64,000 bases of DNA, taken from NCBI RefSeq assembly GCF_009674725.1, contig NZ_WKKH01000009.1, positions 95,469-159,468 on the forward strand, in the 5' to 3' direction. Of this stretch, positions 10,133 through 19,091 are shown piece by piece. The stretch comes from Pedobacter petrophilus. GTDB taxonomy: Bacteria; Bacteroidota; Bacteroidia; Sphingobacteriales; Sphingobacteriaceae. The notes below the pieces were generated by a model that saw only the letters and a list, made by a program, of their open reading frames with translations, was not told the origin of the DNA and did no database searches. Made by a program: the position numbers and the translations under genes. Position 1 is the first letter of the stretch. Every line of letters starts with the position of its first letter.

Positions 10133-10855
10133 ATGAACTTACTTATTTACAAGACACTTGAAGAACTCAATCAGGATTTAGCTGATTATGTGATCAAGAT
10201 TGCGGAAATGTCGATCGAAGAAAATGATCGGTTTAACTTTGTTCTCACCGGCGGAAGTTCTCCAAAAGCACTTTATCATTTACTCGCTACAGCAGGCGAG
10301 CATCGGATTGATTGGGGAAAAGTTTATTTCTTCTTTGGCGACGAGCGAAATGTTCCGTCAACTGATGACAATTATAATGGCTTGATGGCAAAGAAAGCTT
10401 TGCTTGATCCCCTCGGAATTAAAGAAGACCATATTTTTTATGTTGATACAACCCTGGCTCCGGAAAAGGCAGCGATTGAATATAAGAAAGCAATTGACAA
10501 GCATTTTAATGGTGAAGACCTTGCGTTTGATCTGATCCTTTTAGGAATGGGTGATGATGCACATACGGCATCAATTTTTCCGCATACTACTTTGGTAAAA
10601 GATCAGGAAGTTGATATCGCCTCAGTATTCGTAGAAAAACTGAATACCTATCGCATTAGTTTTACTGCACCTTTAATCAATAAAGCAGATAACGTGGCTT
10701 TTCTTGTATTTGGTGAAAATAAGGCTGAAGCATTAAAGCATGTCATTAATGATCAGGAAAAAAATTATGATCTGTATCCATCTCAGTTAATTGATCCGAT
10801 TGATGGAAAGTTAACCTGGTTTACTGACGAGGCTGCGACCAAATTATTGGAGTAA
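10133..10855 (+). CDS. pgl: 6-phosphogluconolactonase
   Basis: Hydrolyses 6-phosphogluconolactone to 6-phosphogluconate, closing the oxidative pentose phosphate branch (240 residues, NagB/DevB-type fold). Visible motifs are VLTGGSSPKALYHLL (about 37-51), FFGDERNVPSTDDNYN (about 76-91) and LILLGMGDDAHTASIFP (about 139-155), the last carrying the catalytic Asp/His of the SOL/DevB group. It is the last gene of the operon and is followed at once by a perfect stem-loop terminator. Confidence 0.96.
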   Translation: MNLLIYKTLEELNQDLADYVIKIAEMSIEENDRFNFVLTGGSSPKALYHLLATAGEHRIDWGKVYFFFGDERNVPSTDDNYNGLMAKKALLDPLGIKEDHIFYVDTTLAPEKAAIEYKKAIDKHFNGEDLAFDLILLGMGDDAHTASIFPHTTLVKDQEVDIASVFVEKLNTYRISFTAPLINKADNVAFLVFGENKAEALKHVINDQEKNYDLYPSQLIDPIDGKLTWFTDEAATKLLE

Positions 10856-10891
10856 AAAAGGGCTTAAATGCTTTCTCGTATTTAATATAGT

Positions 10892-10925
10892 AACGGAATA
10901 CACAACGTGTGTATTCCGTTTTTTT
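10892..10925 (+). terminator. Rho-independent terminator after pgl
   Basis: A perfect 13-bp stem, AACGGAATACACA (10892-10904) with TGTGTATTCCGTT (10908-10920), encloses a 3-base loop and runs into seven consecutive T. It ends the gnd-zwf-pgl transcript. Confidence 0.95.
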
Positions 10926-10967
10926 GTTAAAACTTGGGACAATTAAAATTGATAAAGTTATTTGTGA

Positions 10968-11636
10968 CTACTGATTTCCCAGCCTCGTGGAGAAATCTGA
11001 AATCACATTCTGATATTTTCGAAGTACCCTGTCCCAATCGTGAAATTGCTCATCGGCTTTGACACTGGTTAATGGCATACCAGAATATTCACTAACTAAC
11101 TTCACTTTATAAGTGAGCGGATCACTTTTAGATAGCTTGATAATTAATCTGGTGCGAATGGTATTTTGAGCAAAACTCTGAATACTCCAGGCCGTACGTA
11201 AATAGGAAGTTTCTTTATCTGCAACTTCTATTGCATCGAAATAATCCGTTACGATTTGATTTGCTCTCTTCCAAACATCAGTAATATCCAATTTCTTATT
11301 CACCTCTATGGAAAAGTCGATATTGGCTTGGTCTGTTTTGATGGAAGCCTCTTCCGCATCATCTTTTTTCATATCAAAAAACTGTTTCTTTGGAGGCTCT
11401 GTCATTCCCTTTTTATTACAGTAAGTTTGCTCATAGCGTAAAAACCCTGATTTCTGGATCTTTACGTTTACACAAGAATTTTTCGGGACTTTTATTTTCA
11501 GACTGCCCGTACCCAGGCTTTGGCCGTCTACAATAATTTTGGCATCTGGTTCTGAAGCAGAGACCTCTACAGTTTGAGCCTTAACGGCCAATGTGCACAT
11601 TGCACCTATCATGAGCATGATGAATTTAGACTTCAT
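10968..11636 (-). CDS. secreted protein with PEGA-like N-terminal domain, function unknown
   Basis: The 222 residues begin with a signal peptide (MKSKFIMLMIGAMCTLAVKAQ) followed by a short beta-sandwich region (about 22-75) whose spacing IIVDGQSLGTGSLKIKVPK...VKIQKSGF resembles PEGA domains, often found in surface-associated proteins. The C-terminal half (about 100-215) is mixed alpha/beta with a conserved-looking core (TAWSIQSF, YKVKLVSEYSG) that I do not recognise. Two Cys (in NSCVNVK and QTYCNKK) could form a disulfide in the periplasm. It appears to be a single-gene unit. No function is assigned. Confidence 0.75.
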   Translation of the reverse strand: MKSKFIMLMIGAMCTLAVKAQTVEVSASEPDAKIIVDGQSLGTGSLKIKVPKNSCVNVKIQKSGFLRYEQTYCNKKGMTEPPKKQFFDMKKDDAEEASIKTDQANIDFSIEVNKKLDITDVWKRANQIVTDYFDAIEVADKETSYLRTAWSIQSFAQNTIRTRLIIKLSKSDPLTYKVKLVSEYSGMPLTSVKADEQFHDWDRVLRKYQNVISDFSTRLGNQ

Positions 11637-11748
11637 AAATATAATTTGCAGGGTTATGCCGTCAAAAGTAATGTTAGATGTGATGATGAAAAATACCCAA
11701 TACCGGGTATATTGAAGTAAAAGACAGGAATAAAACCGTTGTAAAAAG

Positions 11749-11783
11749 AAATAGCGTCTGATTATTAAAATCAGACGCTATTT
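11749..11783 (-). terminator. terminator of the ppk1-ppx operon
   Basis: A perfect 15-bp inverted repeat, AAATAGCGTCTGATT (11749-11763) and its complement (11769-11783), has a 5-base loop. On the minus strand the stem is followed by CTTTTTAC. It lies 46 bases past the ppx stop. Confidence 0.88.
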
Positions 11784-11829
11784 TAAGCTTTACTTTAGAT
11801 CAATGCCCAACAAGGCATATCAATTAACT

Positions 11830-12729
11830 TTAAACGTTCGTATTAACACCTGTCAGGTTTTCCTCAATCAACAATTTAATTATGCCATCGGCCATCCCCA
11901 CCTTAGGAACATAAATTTGCTTAATTCCTGTCCATTTCATCAGGGTTAAATAAATTTCACTCGCCGGGATAATCACATCTGCACGATCGGGGTTTAACCT
12001 TAGCGTACTAATTCTCTCTTTCAGTGAGTAGCTGGTCAGTTTATTATAGAGCGCATTTAATTTCTGAAGTGACAGTGGGGCATTGTCTTTCTCCTCACTC
12101 ATTCTAAAGAGCTTGTTGATGTTACCGCCTGTTCCAATTCCGGCAAGGTGTTTATGTCCTTTAGTATGCTCCTTTACCCACTCTTTCATTTCTTCCCAAG
12201 TCTCTTCTTTATCCTGATTATCAAGCATTCTTATGGTGCCAATATCAAAGGAACGAGATGCTTCCGGTGAGCCTTTCACAAAAATAGACAGCTCGGTACT
12301 ACCTCCGCCCACATCAATATAAAGGTAGGTTTTGCTATCATCAAGATCAGCTTCAATATGGTTGGCATAAATAATATTTGCTTCTCTTTGTCCTTCGATA
12401 ATTTCCAGGCTAATGTCAGTTTTTTCTTTGATCATTTTCACAATATCCTGGCCATTTTGTGCTTCCCGCATGGCGGAAGTTGCACAAGCTAAGTATTCCG
12501 AAACGTGATAAACATCCATCAAATTTTTGAAAGCCATCATGGTTTTAATCAAATCTCCTGCCTTCTTTTCAGAAATGTGTTTATCCAAAAAGGCATCATC
12601 GCCCAAACGAAGCGGAACACGAATCAAGGTATTTTTCTTGTAACTGTAATTTCCATCTTGTTTGCTGATATCTGCAATGAGTAACCTCACTGCATTAGAA
12701 CCGATATCTATCGCTGCGTATCTTAACAT
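11830..12729 (-). CDS. ppx: exopolyphosphatase, Ppx/GppA family (short form)
   Basis: Hydrolyses terminal phosphates from polyphosphate and/or pppGpp. The 299 residues cover only the two actin-like ASKHA lobes, with AAIDIGSNAVRLLIAD (5-20) as the first phosphate loop and YIDVGGGSTELSIF (about 137-150) as the second. The C-terminal HD-like domain of E. coli Ppx (513 aa) is absent, as in many short Bacteroidota members. Its ATG overlaps the ppk1 stop by one base (TAATG), implying translational coupling, so synthesis and degradation of polyphosphate are encoded together. Confidence 0.93.
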   Translation of the reverse strand: MLRYAAIDIGSNAVRLLIADISKQDGNYSYKKNTLIRVPLRLGDDAFLDKHISEKKAGDLIKTMMAFKNLMDVYHVSEYLACATSAMREAQNGQDIVKMIKEKTDISLEIIEGQREANIIYANHIEADLDDSKTYLYIDVGGGSTELSIFVKGSPEASRSFDIGTIRMLDNQDKEETWEEMKEWVKEHTKGHKHLAGIGTGGNINKLFRMSEEKDNAPLSLQKLNALYNKLTSYSLKERISTLRLNPDRADVIIPASEIYLTLMKWTGIKQIYVPKVGMADGIIKLLIEENLTGVNTNV

Positions 12730-14789
12730 TATGATTGGTGCTTGGTTTTTAAATAGTTATAGGTATCAACCTGTGCCCGTATTTTTTTACTTAACCTGTT
12801 TTTATGATATTTATTATTGCTTAACGCATTAATCTGCCGGGCTTTTGTATTGTCTTGTAACTGAAGGTCGATAATATCCTGAATTTCCTGTTTTACATCG
12901 GGGTCTAAAACCGGGAAGCCCACTTCTACCCTATGCTCAAAATTTCTGCTCATTAAATCTGCAGACGATAAATACATGTCATTTTTGCCATTATTACTGA
13001 AGATGTAAACCCTCGCATGTTCCAAAAATTTATCGATGATGCTAATGGCAGTGATATTTTCACTAAAGCCTTTTACACCTGGTACTAAACAGCAAATCCC
13101 ACGTACAATCAATTGAATTTTTACCCCGGCGTTGCTGGCATCGTAAAGTTTGGAAATTAAGCCTTCGTCTGCCAAACTGTTTACTTTCAATAAGATATAG
13201 GCAATTTTCCCAGCCCTGGCATTTCTGATTTCCCGGTTAATGAAATTTACCAGCTTGGAACGGCTTTCCAGAGGCGAAACAATTAAGTGCTTATAGCCCT
13301 TGGTTACAGTACGTTTGCTTAATGCATCAAAAAGCTTGACTAAATCATTTGTAATTTCTTTTTTAGCCGTGAAAATACTGTGATCGCAGTACAACCCAGC
13401 GGTTTTTTCGTTAAAGTTTCCCGTGGCCAGGTTAGCATAATAAACCGGCTTTTCCTTCTCAATTCTTTTAACCAGACAAATTTTGGAATGAACCTTATAA
13501 TCGGTTAATCCATAATTTACCTTCACTCCTTCTTCCATCAGGCGGGTCGTCCAGAATATATTTGCTTGTTCATCGAACCTGGCTTTAAGTTCTAAGAGCA
13601 CAGAGACTACCTTTCCGTTTTTAGCGGCGTTGATTAATGCATTAATTACTTTTGAGTTTTCTGCAAGTCTGTACAACGTAATCTGAATTTCGGTCACCTT
13701 TGGATCAATGGCGGCCTCACGAAGAAACAAAATGATGTAATCGTAAGATTGATAGGGAAGATTTACCAGGTAATCCCGCTGCGCAACTTTGGCAAACATA
13801 CTTTGTGTCCGGTGTAAATCATGCACCTTTAAGGGTACATTCGGCGCATATTCCAGTTCTTTTTTGCCAACATTAGGAAAAGAAATAAAATCACCAAATT
13901 TATGGTAGCGATTGCCCGGAATTAAACTTTCTGCTTCGAGCTTCAGCTTATTTACCAGAACGGTAAGCATATTTAGCGGCATGGCAGAATCATAAAGCAG
14001 GCGCATTGGCTTCCCTTTTTTACGCTTTTCTAAGCTGCTTTTTAGATCTTCAATAAATTTATCATTAATATTTTTGTCGATATCCAGTTCCGCATCACGG
14101 GTTAACTGGATAGAATATGCTTCCAGGTTATCATAAGTGAAAACATAGAAGATATCGTCAAGACAATAACGAATAATGTCTTCAGCCAGGATAATAAATT
14201 TCAGATCATTGGTTTCGGGTAAAACCAGGAATCTGGGCAGGTTGGGTGGAATTTCTATTAAAGCATATTTCTCTCTTATCTTCGTATCTTTTTTAGAGAG
14301 TTTAACAAAGAAATACAGATACCTGTCCTTAAGTTCCGGAAAAGGCTTATCCATATCCAGCATGATGGGTACGAGGTTTGATAAGATCTTATCACGAAAG
14401 TGATTTTTAACAAACTCACCACGGCTTACATTCAGCTGGGTATCATTTAAAATGAAGATTCTGTTTTGTGCGAGTTCATTAATAAGGGTGGCCTGAAAAA
14501 GCTGATCGAATTTACGTTCCTGCTTAACCACAATATTCTTAATTTCATTCAGGATTTTCCTGGGGTTGAAACCTAAAAGTGCCTTTGCTTTATCATTGAG
14601 GTTAGTCAGGCGCGTCATCGTAGCTACCCGTACCCGATAAAATTCTTCGAGGTTTGACGAAAAGATAGAGAGAAACTTTATTCGTTCGATAAGCGGGACA
14701 GTTTCATCGGCAGCTTCCTGCAATACACGCTCGTTAAAGTAAAGCCAACTTATTTCACGATTTAAAAATGGTATCTTCTTTTTGCTCAT
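12729..14789 (-). CDS. ppk1: polyphosphate kinase 1
   Basis: Reversibly polymerises the gamma-phosphate of ATP into polyphosphate. The 686 residues carry all four PPK1 domains: the N-domain beginning NREISWLYFNERVL, the head domain, and the two phospholipase-D-like C domains. The autophosphorylated histidine lies in YKVHSKICLV and a second conserved segment is DHSIFTAKKEI. The PLD-like tail has MSRNFEHRVEVGFP. It forms an operon with ppx (1-base overlap). Upstream is the terminator of the histone-like gene, so a promoter must lie in the short T-rich gap just before 14789 or further upstream. Confidence 0.97.
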   Translation of the reverse strand: MSKKKIPFLNREISWLYFNERVLQEAADETVPLIERIKFLSIFSSNLEEFYRVRVATMTRLTNLNDKAKALLGFNPRKILNEIKNIVVKQERKFDQLFQATLINELAQNRIFILNDTQLNVSRGEFVKNHFRDKILSNLVPIMLDMDKPFPELKDRYLYFFVKLSKKDTKIREKYALIEIPPNLPRFLVLPETNDLKFIILAEDIIRYCLDDIFYVFTYDNLEAYSIQLTRDAELDIDKNINDKFIEDLKSSLEKRKKGKPMRLLYDSAMPLNMLTVLVNKLKLEAESLIPGNRYHKFGDFISFPNVGKKELEYAPNVPLKVHDLHRTQSMFAKVAQRDYLVNLPYQSYDYIILFLREAAIDPKVTEIQITLYRLAENSKVINALINAAKNGKVVSVLLELKARFDEQANIFWTTRLMEEGVKVNYGLTDYKVHSKICLVKRIEKEKPVYYANLATGNFNEKTAGLYCDHSIFTAKKEITNDLVKLFDALSKRTVTKGYKHLIVSPLESRSKLVNFINREIRNARAGKIAYILLKVNSLADEGLISKLYDASNAGVKIQLIVRGICCLVPGVKGFSENITAISIIDKFLEHARVYIFSNNGKNDMYLSSADLMSRNFEHRVEVGFPVLDPDVKQEIQDIIDLQLQDNTKARQINALSNNKYHKNRLSKKIRAQVDTYNYLKTKHQS

Positions 14790-14790
14790 T

Positions 14791-14824
14791 TAAAAAAATA
14801 AAAAATCCCTGCCAAAACAGGGAT
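14791..14824 (-). terminator. terminator of the histone-like gene
   Basis: ATCCCTG (14805-14811) pairs with CAGGGAT (14818-14824). Read on the minus strand, the stem is followed by TTTTTATTTTTTT, which runs right up to the ppk1 start codon. Confidence 0.85.
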
Positions 14825-14888
14825 GCTCAAAACTGCATATTAATTTGTTAAGTAAATGTTAATTCACACACGAGTTAACGTTAACAAA

Positions 14889-15521
14889 TTATTTTTTAGT
14901 TGTCACTTTAACCGCTTTTTTAACAACAGGCACAACTTTATCTTTCGCTGCTTCAGTCTCTTTTACAGCTGTAGTAGTTTTGGCAACCGTTTTCTTTACT
15001 GCACTTGCCGCTTTAGTGGAAGCAGCTTTAATATCTGTTTTTACCGTTTCTAATTCTGGAGTCGCAATTTTATCAGTTTGCTCAACGGCGTTTTCAACTG
15101 CCTTAATTGGTTTAGCCATTGCTTTTTCGGCTTTTTCTGCTGTTGCAATGGCAGCAACTTTAACACTTTGAACTACAGGTTTCGCTTTCGAAATCGCTTT
15201 CTTAACTACTTTAGCAGCGTTTTTCTCTGCTTTGTTTGCCGCTTTTTCAACTGGTTTTTTAACTTCTTGTGTTTTTTCTTTTGTTGAATGCAAAATTCCA
15301 TCTATTTTTTGCCCAACATCTGCTTTTATTAAGGTAAATTTTTTCGTTAATTTCTTTGCAACACGTTTGCTGGCTTTAGCCACTTCAGTGCTAATCTCCG
15401 ATGCATCATGCCCTAGACTTATTACTACTTCCATAAACTGAGCAGTTAAAGATTGCTCTAACTGTTTTATAGCATCTTTTTTAAATGCTTTTTTTTGAGG
15501 CTTAGCTTTAGTGGTTTTCAT
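14889..15521 (-). CDS. histone H1-like Lys/Ala-rich protein
   Basis: About 210 residues, highly basic. Residues about 1-70 look like a folded helical part (KQLEQSLTAQFMEVVISLGHDASEISTEVAKASKRVAKKL). The rest is a low-complexity tail of repeated K-K-x-V/A and A-K-x-x-K motifs (EKAANKAEKNAAKVVKKA, SAVKKTVAKTTTAVK). This architecture matches bacterial H1-like/AlgP-type DNA-binding proteins; phasin-like helical proteins are an alternative. I place the start at the internal ATG (15521) because MKTTKAKPQKK begins the basic region directly; an ATG eight codons upstream (15545) is also in frame. It is transcribed divergently from yajQ and closed by its own terminator. Confidence 0.75.
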   Translation of the reverse strand: MKTTKAKPQKKAFKKDAIKQLEQSLTAQFMEVVISLGHDASEISTEVAKASKRVAKKLTKKFTLIKADVGQKIDGILHSTKEKTQEVKKPVEKAANKAEKNAAKVVKKAISKAKPVVQSVKVAAIATAEKAEKAMAKPIKAVENAVEQTDKIATPELETVKTDIKAASTKAASAVKKTVAKTTTAVKETEAAKDKVVPVVKKAVKVTTKK

Positions 15522-15596
15522 AATATTTTTCGTTTTTTTGTACAATCGATTTAATTTCTCTTAAATCTACTAATTTTTTACATTAAAGCTAAAACC

Positions 15597-16088
15597 ATGC
15601 CTTCTTTTGATATCGTAAGTAAAGTTGATGCGCAGACTCTTGATAACGCAATTAACAATGCTAAAAAAGAAATATTGAACCGTTTTGATTTCAACGGCTC
15701 GAAAAGTACTGTCGAACTGGATAAGAAAACAAATGTTATAACGATTGTTACTGAGGACGATATGCGTTTAAAAGCAATTGAAGGTTCCATTATTTCACGA
15801 ATGATGAAACAAAATCTGGATCCTAAGAGTATGGATTTCGGTAAGGAGAATATTGCATCAGGAAATATGATCCGTAAGGAGATAACAATTAAAGAAGGTT
15901 TGGATAAAGAAGCTGCAAAAAAAGTTGTGGCAAAAATTAAAGCCAGTGGTCTAAAAGTTCAGCCCTCTATCATGGATGACCAGGTTCGGGTAACAGCGAA
16001 AAAAATTGATGATCTTCAGGCAGTGATTACGCTTTGTCGCGGAGAAGATTTTGATCAGCCTTTACAGTTCATCAACATGAGGAACTAA
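15597..16088 (+). CDS. yajQ: YajQ-family nucleotide-binding protein
   Basis: Small cytoplasmic protein (163 residues) of the YajQ family, whose members bind nucleotides; cyclic di-GMP binding is described for Xanthomonas homologues. The sequence is collinear with the family from MPSFDIVSKVD, through NRFDFNGSKSTVEL, to the C-terminal RVTAKKIDDLQAVI and DFDQPLQFINMRN. The length is typical. It faces away from the histone-like gene across a short intergenic region. Confidence 0.93.
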   Translation: MPSFDIVSKVDAQTLDNAINNAKKEILNRFDFNGSKSTVELDKKTNVITIVTEDDMRLKAIEGSIISRMMKQNLDPKSMDFGKENIASGNMIRKEITIKEGLDKEAAKKVVAKIKASGLKVQPSIMDDQVRVTAKKIDDLQAVITLCRGEDFDQPLQFINMRN

Positions 16089-16146
16089 TATGCTTTCAAA
16101 TTATTTAAGCGGGTGGTTTCCCATCATCTGCTAATCTACTTCTACC

Positions 16147-16584
16147 ATGCAAATAAGCGAAAACGGATTTATATTTTCTGATAAAAAGGACCTTCTCCAG
16201 GTTAATTCCATTCACCGCTACCTCAGCAAAGAATCTTATTGGGCTCAGCATATCCCTTTAGAAACTGTTCAGCGTTCTATTGAAAATTCCCTATGCTTCG
16301 GAATTTATAAAGGTACAGAACAAATTGGTTTTGCACGCTGGGTTACAGATAGGGCAACTACCGGGTGGCTTTGCGATGTCTATATTGAATCTGCTTATCG
16401 TGGCCAGGGCTTATCAAAAAAACTAATGTCATTTATGATTTTTCATCCAGACCTTCAGGGCCTGCACCGTTACCAACTGGCTACAGCAGATGCACATGGT
16501 TTATATGCACAATTTGGCTTTGCTCCGATTGAAAATCCAGAAAATCAAATGGCGATTGTAATTAAAAACGCCTACCAAAAGTAA
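16147..16584 (+). CDS. GNAT-family N-acetyltransferase
   Basis: The 145 residues have the Gcn5-related acetyltransferase fold. The acetyl-CoA pyrophosphate loop appears as YRGQGLSKKL (about 82-91), preceded by the beta strand GWLCDVYIE and followed by the helix and YAQFGFAPIENP near the C-terminus. The substrate is unknown; the closest pattern is the small GNAT group with FARWVTDRAT before motif A. It starts 58 bases after yajQ and may share its transcript. Confidence 0.88.
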   Translation: MQISENGFIFSDKKDLLQVNSIHRYLSKESYWAQHIPLETVQRSIENSLCFGIYKGTEQIGFARWVTDRATTGWLCDVYIESAYRGQGLSKKLMSFMIFHPDLQGLHRYQLATADAHGLYAQFGFAPIENPENQMAIVIKNAYQK

Positions 16585-16655
16585 GATCCCGTACTGGATT
16601 AGCAAACCTTTTTCTTTTCCTCTTGTTTTAGCTATATATTAAAACAAGACATTAC

Positions 16656-17252
16656 ATGAAAAAGATATTTATGCTATCAGCAATAGTTGCTGCCTCAGTT
16701 ACATTTCAGGCTTGCCAAACGGCAGATAAGAAATCATCAACAACAAAAGACAGCATTTCCGGTGATACTTCAATGGTAAATGGAAACCATGTTTCAGGAT
16801 CTGAAGTAGTTGAGTCTGGAATTGATGATGCTGGAGCAACATTTTTGAGAAAAGCTGCTGTCGGTGGAATTATGGAAGTGGAAGCCGCGAAGATTGCACA
16901 ACAAAATGCTTCCAGCCAGGAGGTAAAAGATTTTGCAGCAAAAATGCTGGAAGACCATACCAAAGCAAACAAGGAACTGAAAGCATTTGCCATTCAAAAG
17001 AAGGTTATTACACCAGATGCGTTGCCTGGGGAAGACCAGATTCATCTGGATGAAATGAAAAAAATTAAAGGTGCAGCATTTGATAAGCACTATATGGGAA
17101 TGATGGTTACTGACCATGATAAAACGGTCGCTTTATTTAAAGATGGAGCTCAGAACCGGGATGCGGGCTTAAAACAATGGGCTACAAAAACGCTTGCTGT
17201 GATTGAACAGCATGATGAAATGGCTAAAAAAATCACATTAAATTTAAAATAA
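16656..17252 (+). CDS. DUF4142 lipoprotein (ferritin-like helical domain)
   Basis: The 198 residues begin with a signal peptide with a lipobox-like end (SVTFQACQT, Cys20), so the protein is probably membrane-anchored. After a Ser/Thr-rich linker comes a DUF4142 domain (about 62-195): FLRKAAVGGIMEVEAAKIAQQNASS, VKDFAAKMLEDHTKANKEL and HDKTVALFKDGAQN. The helical bundle resembles ferritin-like folds, but the molecular function of DUF4142 is not established. It is a single gene with its own terminator. Confidence 0.88.
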   Translation: MKKIFMLSAIVAASVTFQACQTADKKSSTTKDSISGDTSMVNGNHVSGSEVVESGIDDAGATFLRKAAVGGIMEVEAAKIAQQNASSQEVKDFAAKMLEDHTKANKELKAFAIQKKVITPDALPGEDQIHLDEMKKIKGAAFDKHYMGMMVTDHDKTVALFKDGAQNRDAGLKQWATKTLAVIEQHDEMAKKITLNLK

Positions 17253-17274
17253 GTTAGTTTTTTATATAAAATTT

Positions 17275-17305
17275 AAATCCCAAATGGCTGCATTTGGGAT
17301 TTTTT
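17275..17305 (+). terminator. terminator after DUF4142 gene
   Basis: AAATCCCAAATG (17275-17286) pairs with CATTTGGGATTT (17291-17302) around a GCTG loop and runs into six T. Confidence 0.93.
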
Positions 17306-17401
17306 CGTGTTAAAAGTTTAAACAGCATCATTTTTAAAACAATAATTCAGAATAAAAAAAATTAAAATTAACTTTCAGCGTTTAATTACAAAACTACATA
17401 A

Positions 17402-19015
17402 ATGAATAAGAATAGAATTTTCAATGTACTCTTAACTGGTGCATTTGTTATTGCACTTCCCTTATTTGCCAACGCACAAAAACCGAATTGGCAAAACTTT
17501 GATCTCAAAACCGATTCTACTTTTGGAATCAGTACCGAAAGAGCATATAAAGAACTTTTGAAAGGTAAAAAATCTACTAAAGTAATCGTTGCTGTTAATG
17601 ACGGTGGTGTTGAAGCTACCCATGAAGATTTAAAAAGAATCATGTGGGTAAATACAAAAGAGATCGCTGGAAACGGTAAAGACGATGATAAAAACGGTTA
17701 TGTTGATGATGTTCATGGCTGGAACTTTATTGGTGGTCCGAAAGAATCAGTAAACTTTGAAACTTTAGAGCTTACGCGGTTAGTTCGTCGAGATCAGGCC
17801 CGTTTTGCCAATACCACTGATGCTACAGTTGCAGAAAAAGATAAACAAGATTGGGAAGCTTTCAAAACCAGAAGGGCAGATCTGGAAAAAAAATTGGGTG
17901 AAGCGAAACAGGGTTTGGCTGGTATTGCAGGTTTTAAAAATGCGTTAGATGCTGTTGTTAAAAAGATTGGAAAAGAAAATCCAACAGCAGAAGATTTCAA
18001 AAATTTTAAACCTGCTAATGAGCCTGAAAGCCGCATACAATCGGTTATGTCTGAACAATTGCAGAAGGGCAGTTTTGCAGATTTTTATGAAGATCAGATT
18101 AAGGAAGGTGTAGATTATTATACCCGCCAGGCTGAATATAACCTTAACCTGGATTACGATCCGAGATCGATTGTTGGTGATAATCCAAATGATTCAAAAG
18201 AAAAATTTTACGGAAATAACGATGTAACCGGACCTGATGCGATGCATGGTTCACATGTGGCCGGGATTATTGCTGCCGATAGAACCAATAAACTTGGGAT
18301 TATGGGTGTTGCGGATAATGTTGCCATTATGGGGGTTCGTTGTACACCAAATGGTGATGAGCGCGATAAGGATGTGGCAAACAGTATTCGTTATGCTGTT
18401 GATAATGGTGCAAAAGTAATTAATATGAGTTTTGGTAAAGCCTACAGCTGGGACAAAGCCATTGTTAATGATGCGATGAAATATGCGGCTTCGAAAGATG
18501 TTCTAATTGTTCAGGCTGCCGGGAATGAGAATCAGGATATTGATACAGAGAATAACTTTCCTAACCATAAAGATTTAGACGAAAAAACAATTGCCTCATG
18601 GATCACTGTTGGAGCATCCGGGCCGAAGGATGACGAGACGCTAAAAGCAAGTTTCTCTAACTTTGGTAAAACACAGGTTGATGTTTTCGCTCCTGGTGTT
18701 CGCATTCACTCTACCGTTCCGGGATCAAAATATAAAGATTTAGACGGAACAAGTATGGCTTCCCCTGTTGTTGCTGGTTTAGCTGGATTAATTCGTTCTT
18801 ATTATCCAAAATTATCTGCTGCACAGGTAAAAGAGATCATTGTTAAATCGGTTACTAAAGTGAACCACAATGTATCTTACAAAAAAGGAGAGGAAGAAAA
18901 CGCAGAAAGTGTTTCTGTACCATTCTCTGATTTATGTATCAGCGGCGGAATTGTTAACGCTTACGAAGCTTTGAAAATGGCAGCCACATATGGTCGCAGT
19001 TCAAACGCAAAATAA
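17402..19015 (+). CDS. secreted S8-family (subtilisin-like) serine peptidase
   Basis: The 537 residues start with a signal peptide (to NAQ, residue 26). The catalytic triad is visible: Asp67 in VNDGGVEATHEDL, His282 in MHGSHVAGII and Ser451 in GTSMASPVVAG, with the oxyanion Asn in QAAGNENQD. Between Asp and His lie about 215 residues, far more than in subtilisin. The insert (about 115-235) is charged and helical (KTRRADLEKKLGEAKQGL). No C-terminal sorting domain is visible; the protein ends soon after the catalytic fold. It is probably periplasmic or secreted. The gene is monocistronic with a strong terminator. Confidence 0.95.
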   Translation: MNKNRIFNVLLTGAFVIALPLFANAQKPNWQNFDLKTDSTFGISTERAYKELLKGKKSTKVIVAVNDGGVEATHEDLKRIMWVNTKEIAGNGKDDDKNGYVDDVHGWNFIGGPKESVNFETLELTRLVRRDQARFANTTDATVAEKDKQDWEAFKTRRADLEKKLGEAKQGLAGIAGFKNALDAVVKKIGKENPTAEDFKNFKPANEPESRIQSVMSEQLQKGSFADFYEDQIKEGVDYYTRQAEYNLNLDYDPRSIVGDNPNDSKEKFYGNNDVTGPDAMHGSHVAGIIAADRTNKLGIMGVADNVAIMGVRCTPNGDERDKDVANSIRYAVDNGAKVINMSFGKAYSWDKAIVNDAMKYAASKDVLIVQAAGNENQDIDTENNFPNHKDLDEKTIASWITVGASGPKDDETLKASFSNFGKTQVDVFAPGVRIHSTVPGSKYKDLDGTSMASPVVAGLAGLIRSYYPKLSAAQVKEIIVKSVTKVNHNVSYKKGEEENAESVSVPFSDLCISGGIVNAYEALKMAATYGRSSNAK

Positions 19016-19041
19016 TTTCTAAACATTGCATGCTAAAAAAG

Positions 19042-19068
19042 AAAGCGAACCAATCGGTTCGCTTTTTT
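19042..19068 (+). terminator. terminator after the subtilase gene
   Basis: AAAGCGAACC (19042-19051) pairs with GGTTCGCTTT (19056-19065), followed by T. The left flank has an A run, so it may also act on the converging paoC-like transcript. Confidence 0.92.
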
Positions 19069-19091
19069 GCATTTAAGGTAGCCGTAAACTA

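Noticed and set aside
14856..15441. Several Phe/Ala-rich plus-strand ORFs
   Set aside because: They are shadows of the Lys/Ala-rich codons of the histone-like gene on the opposite strand.
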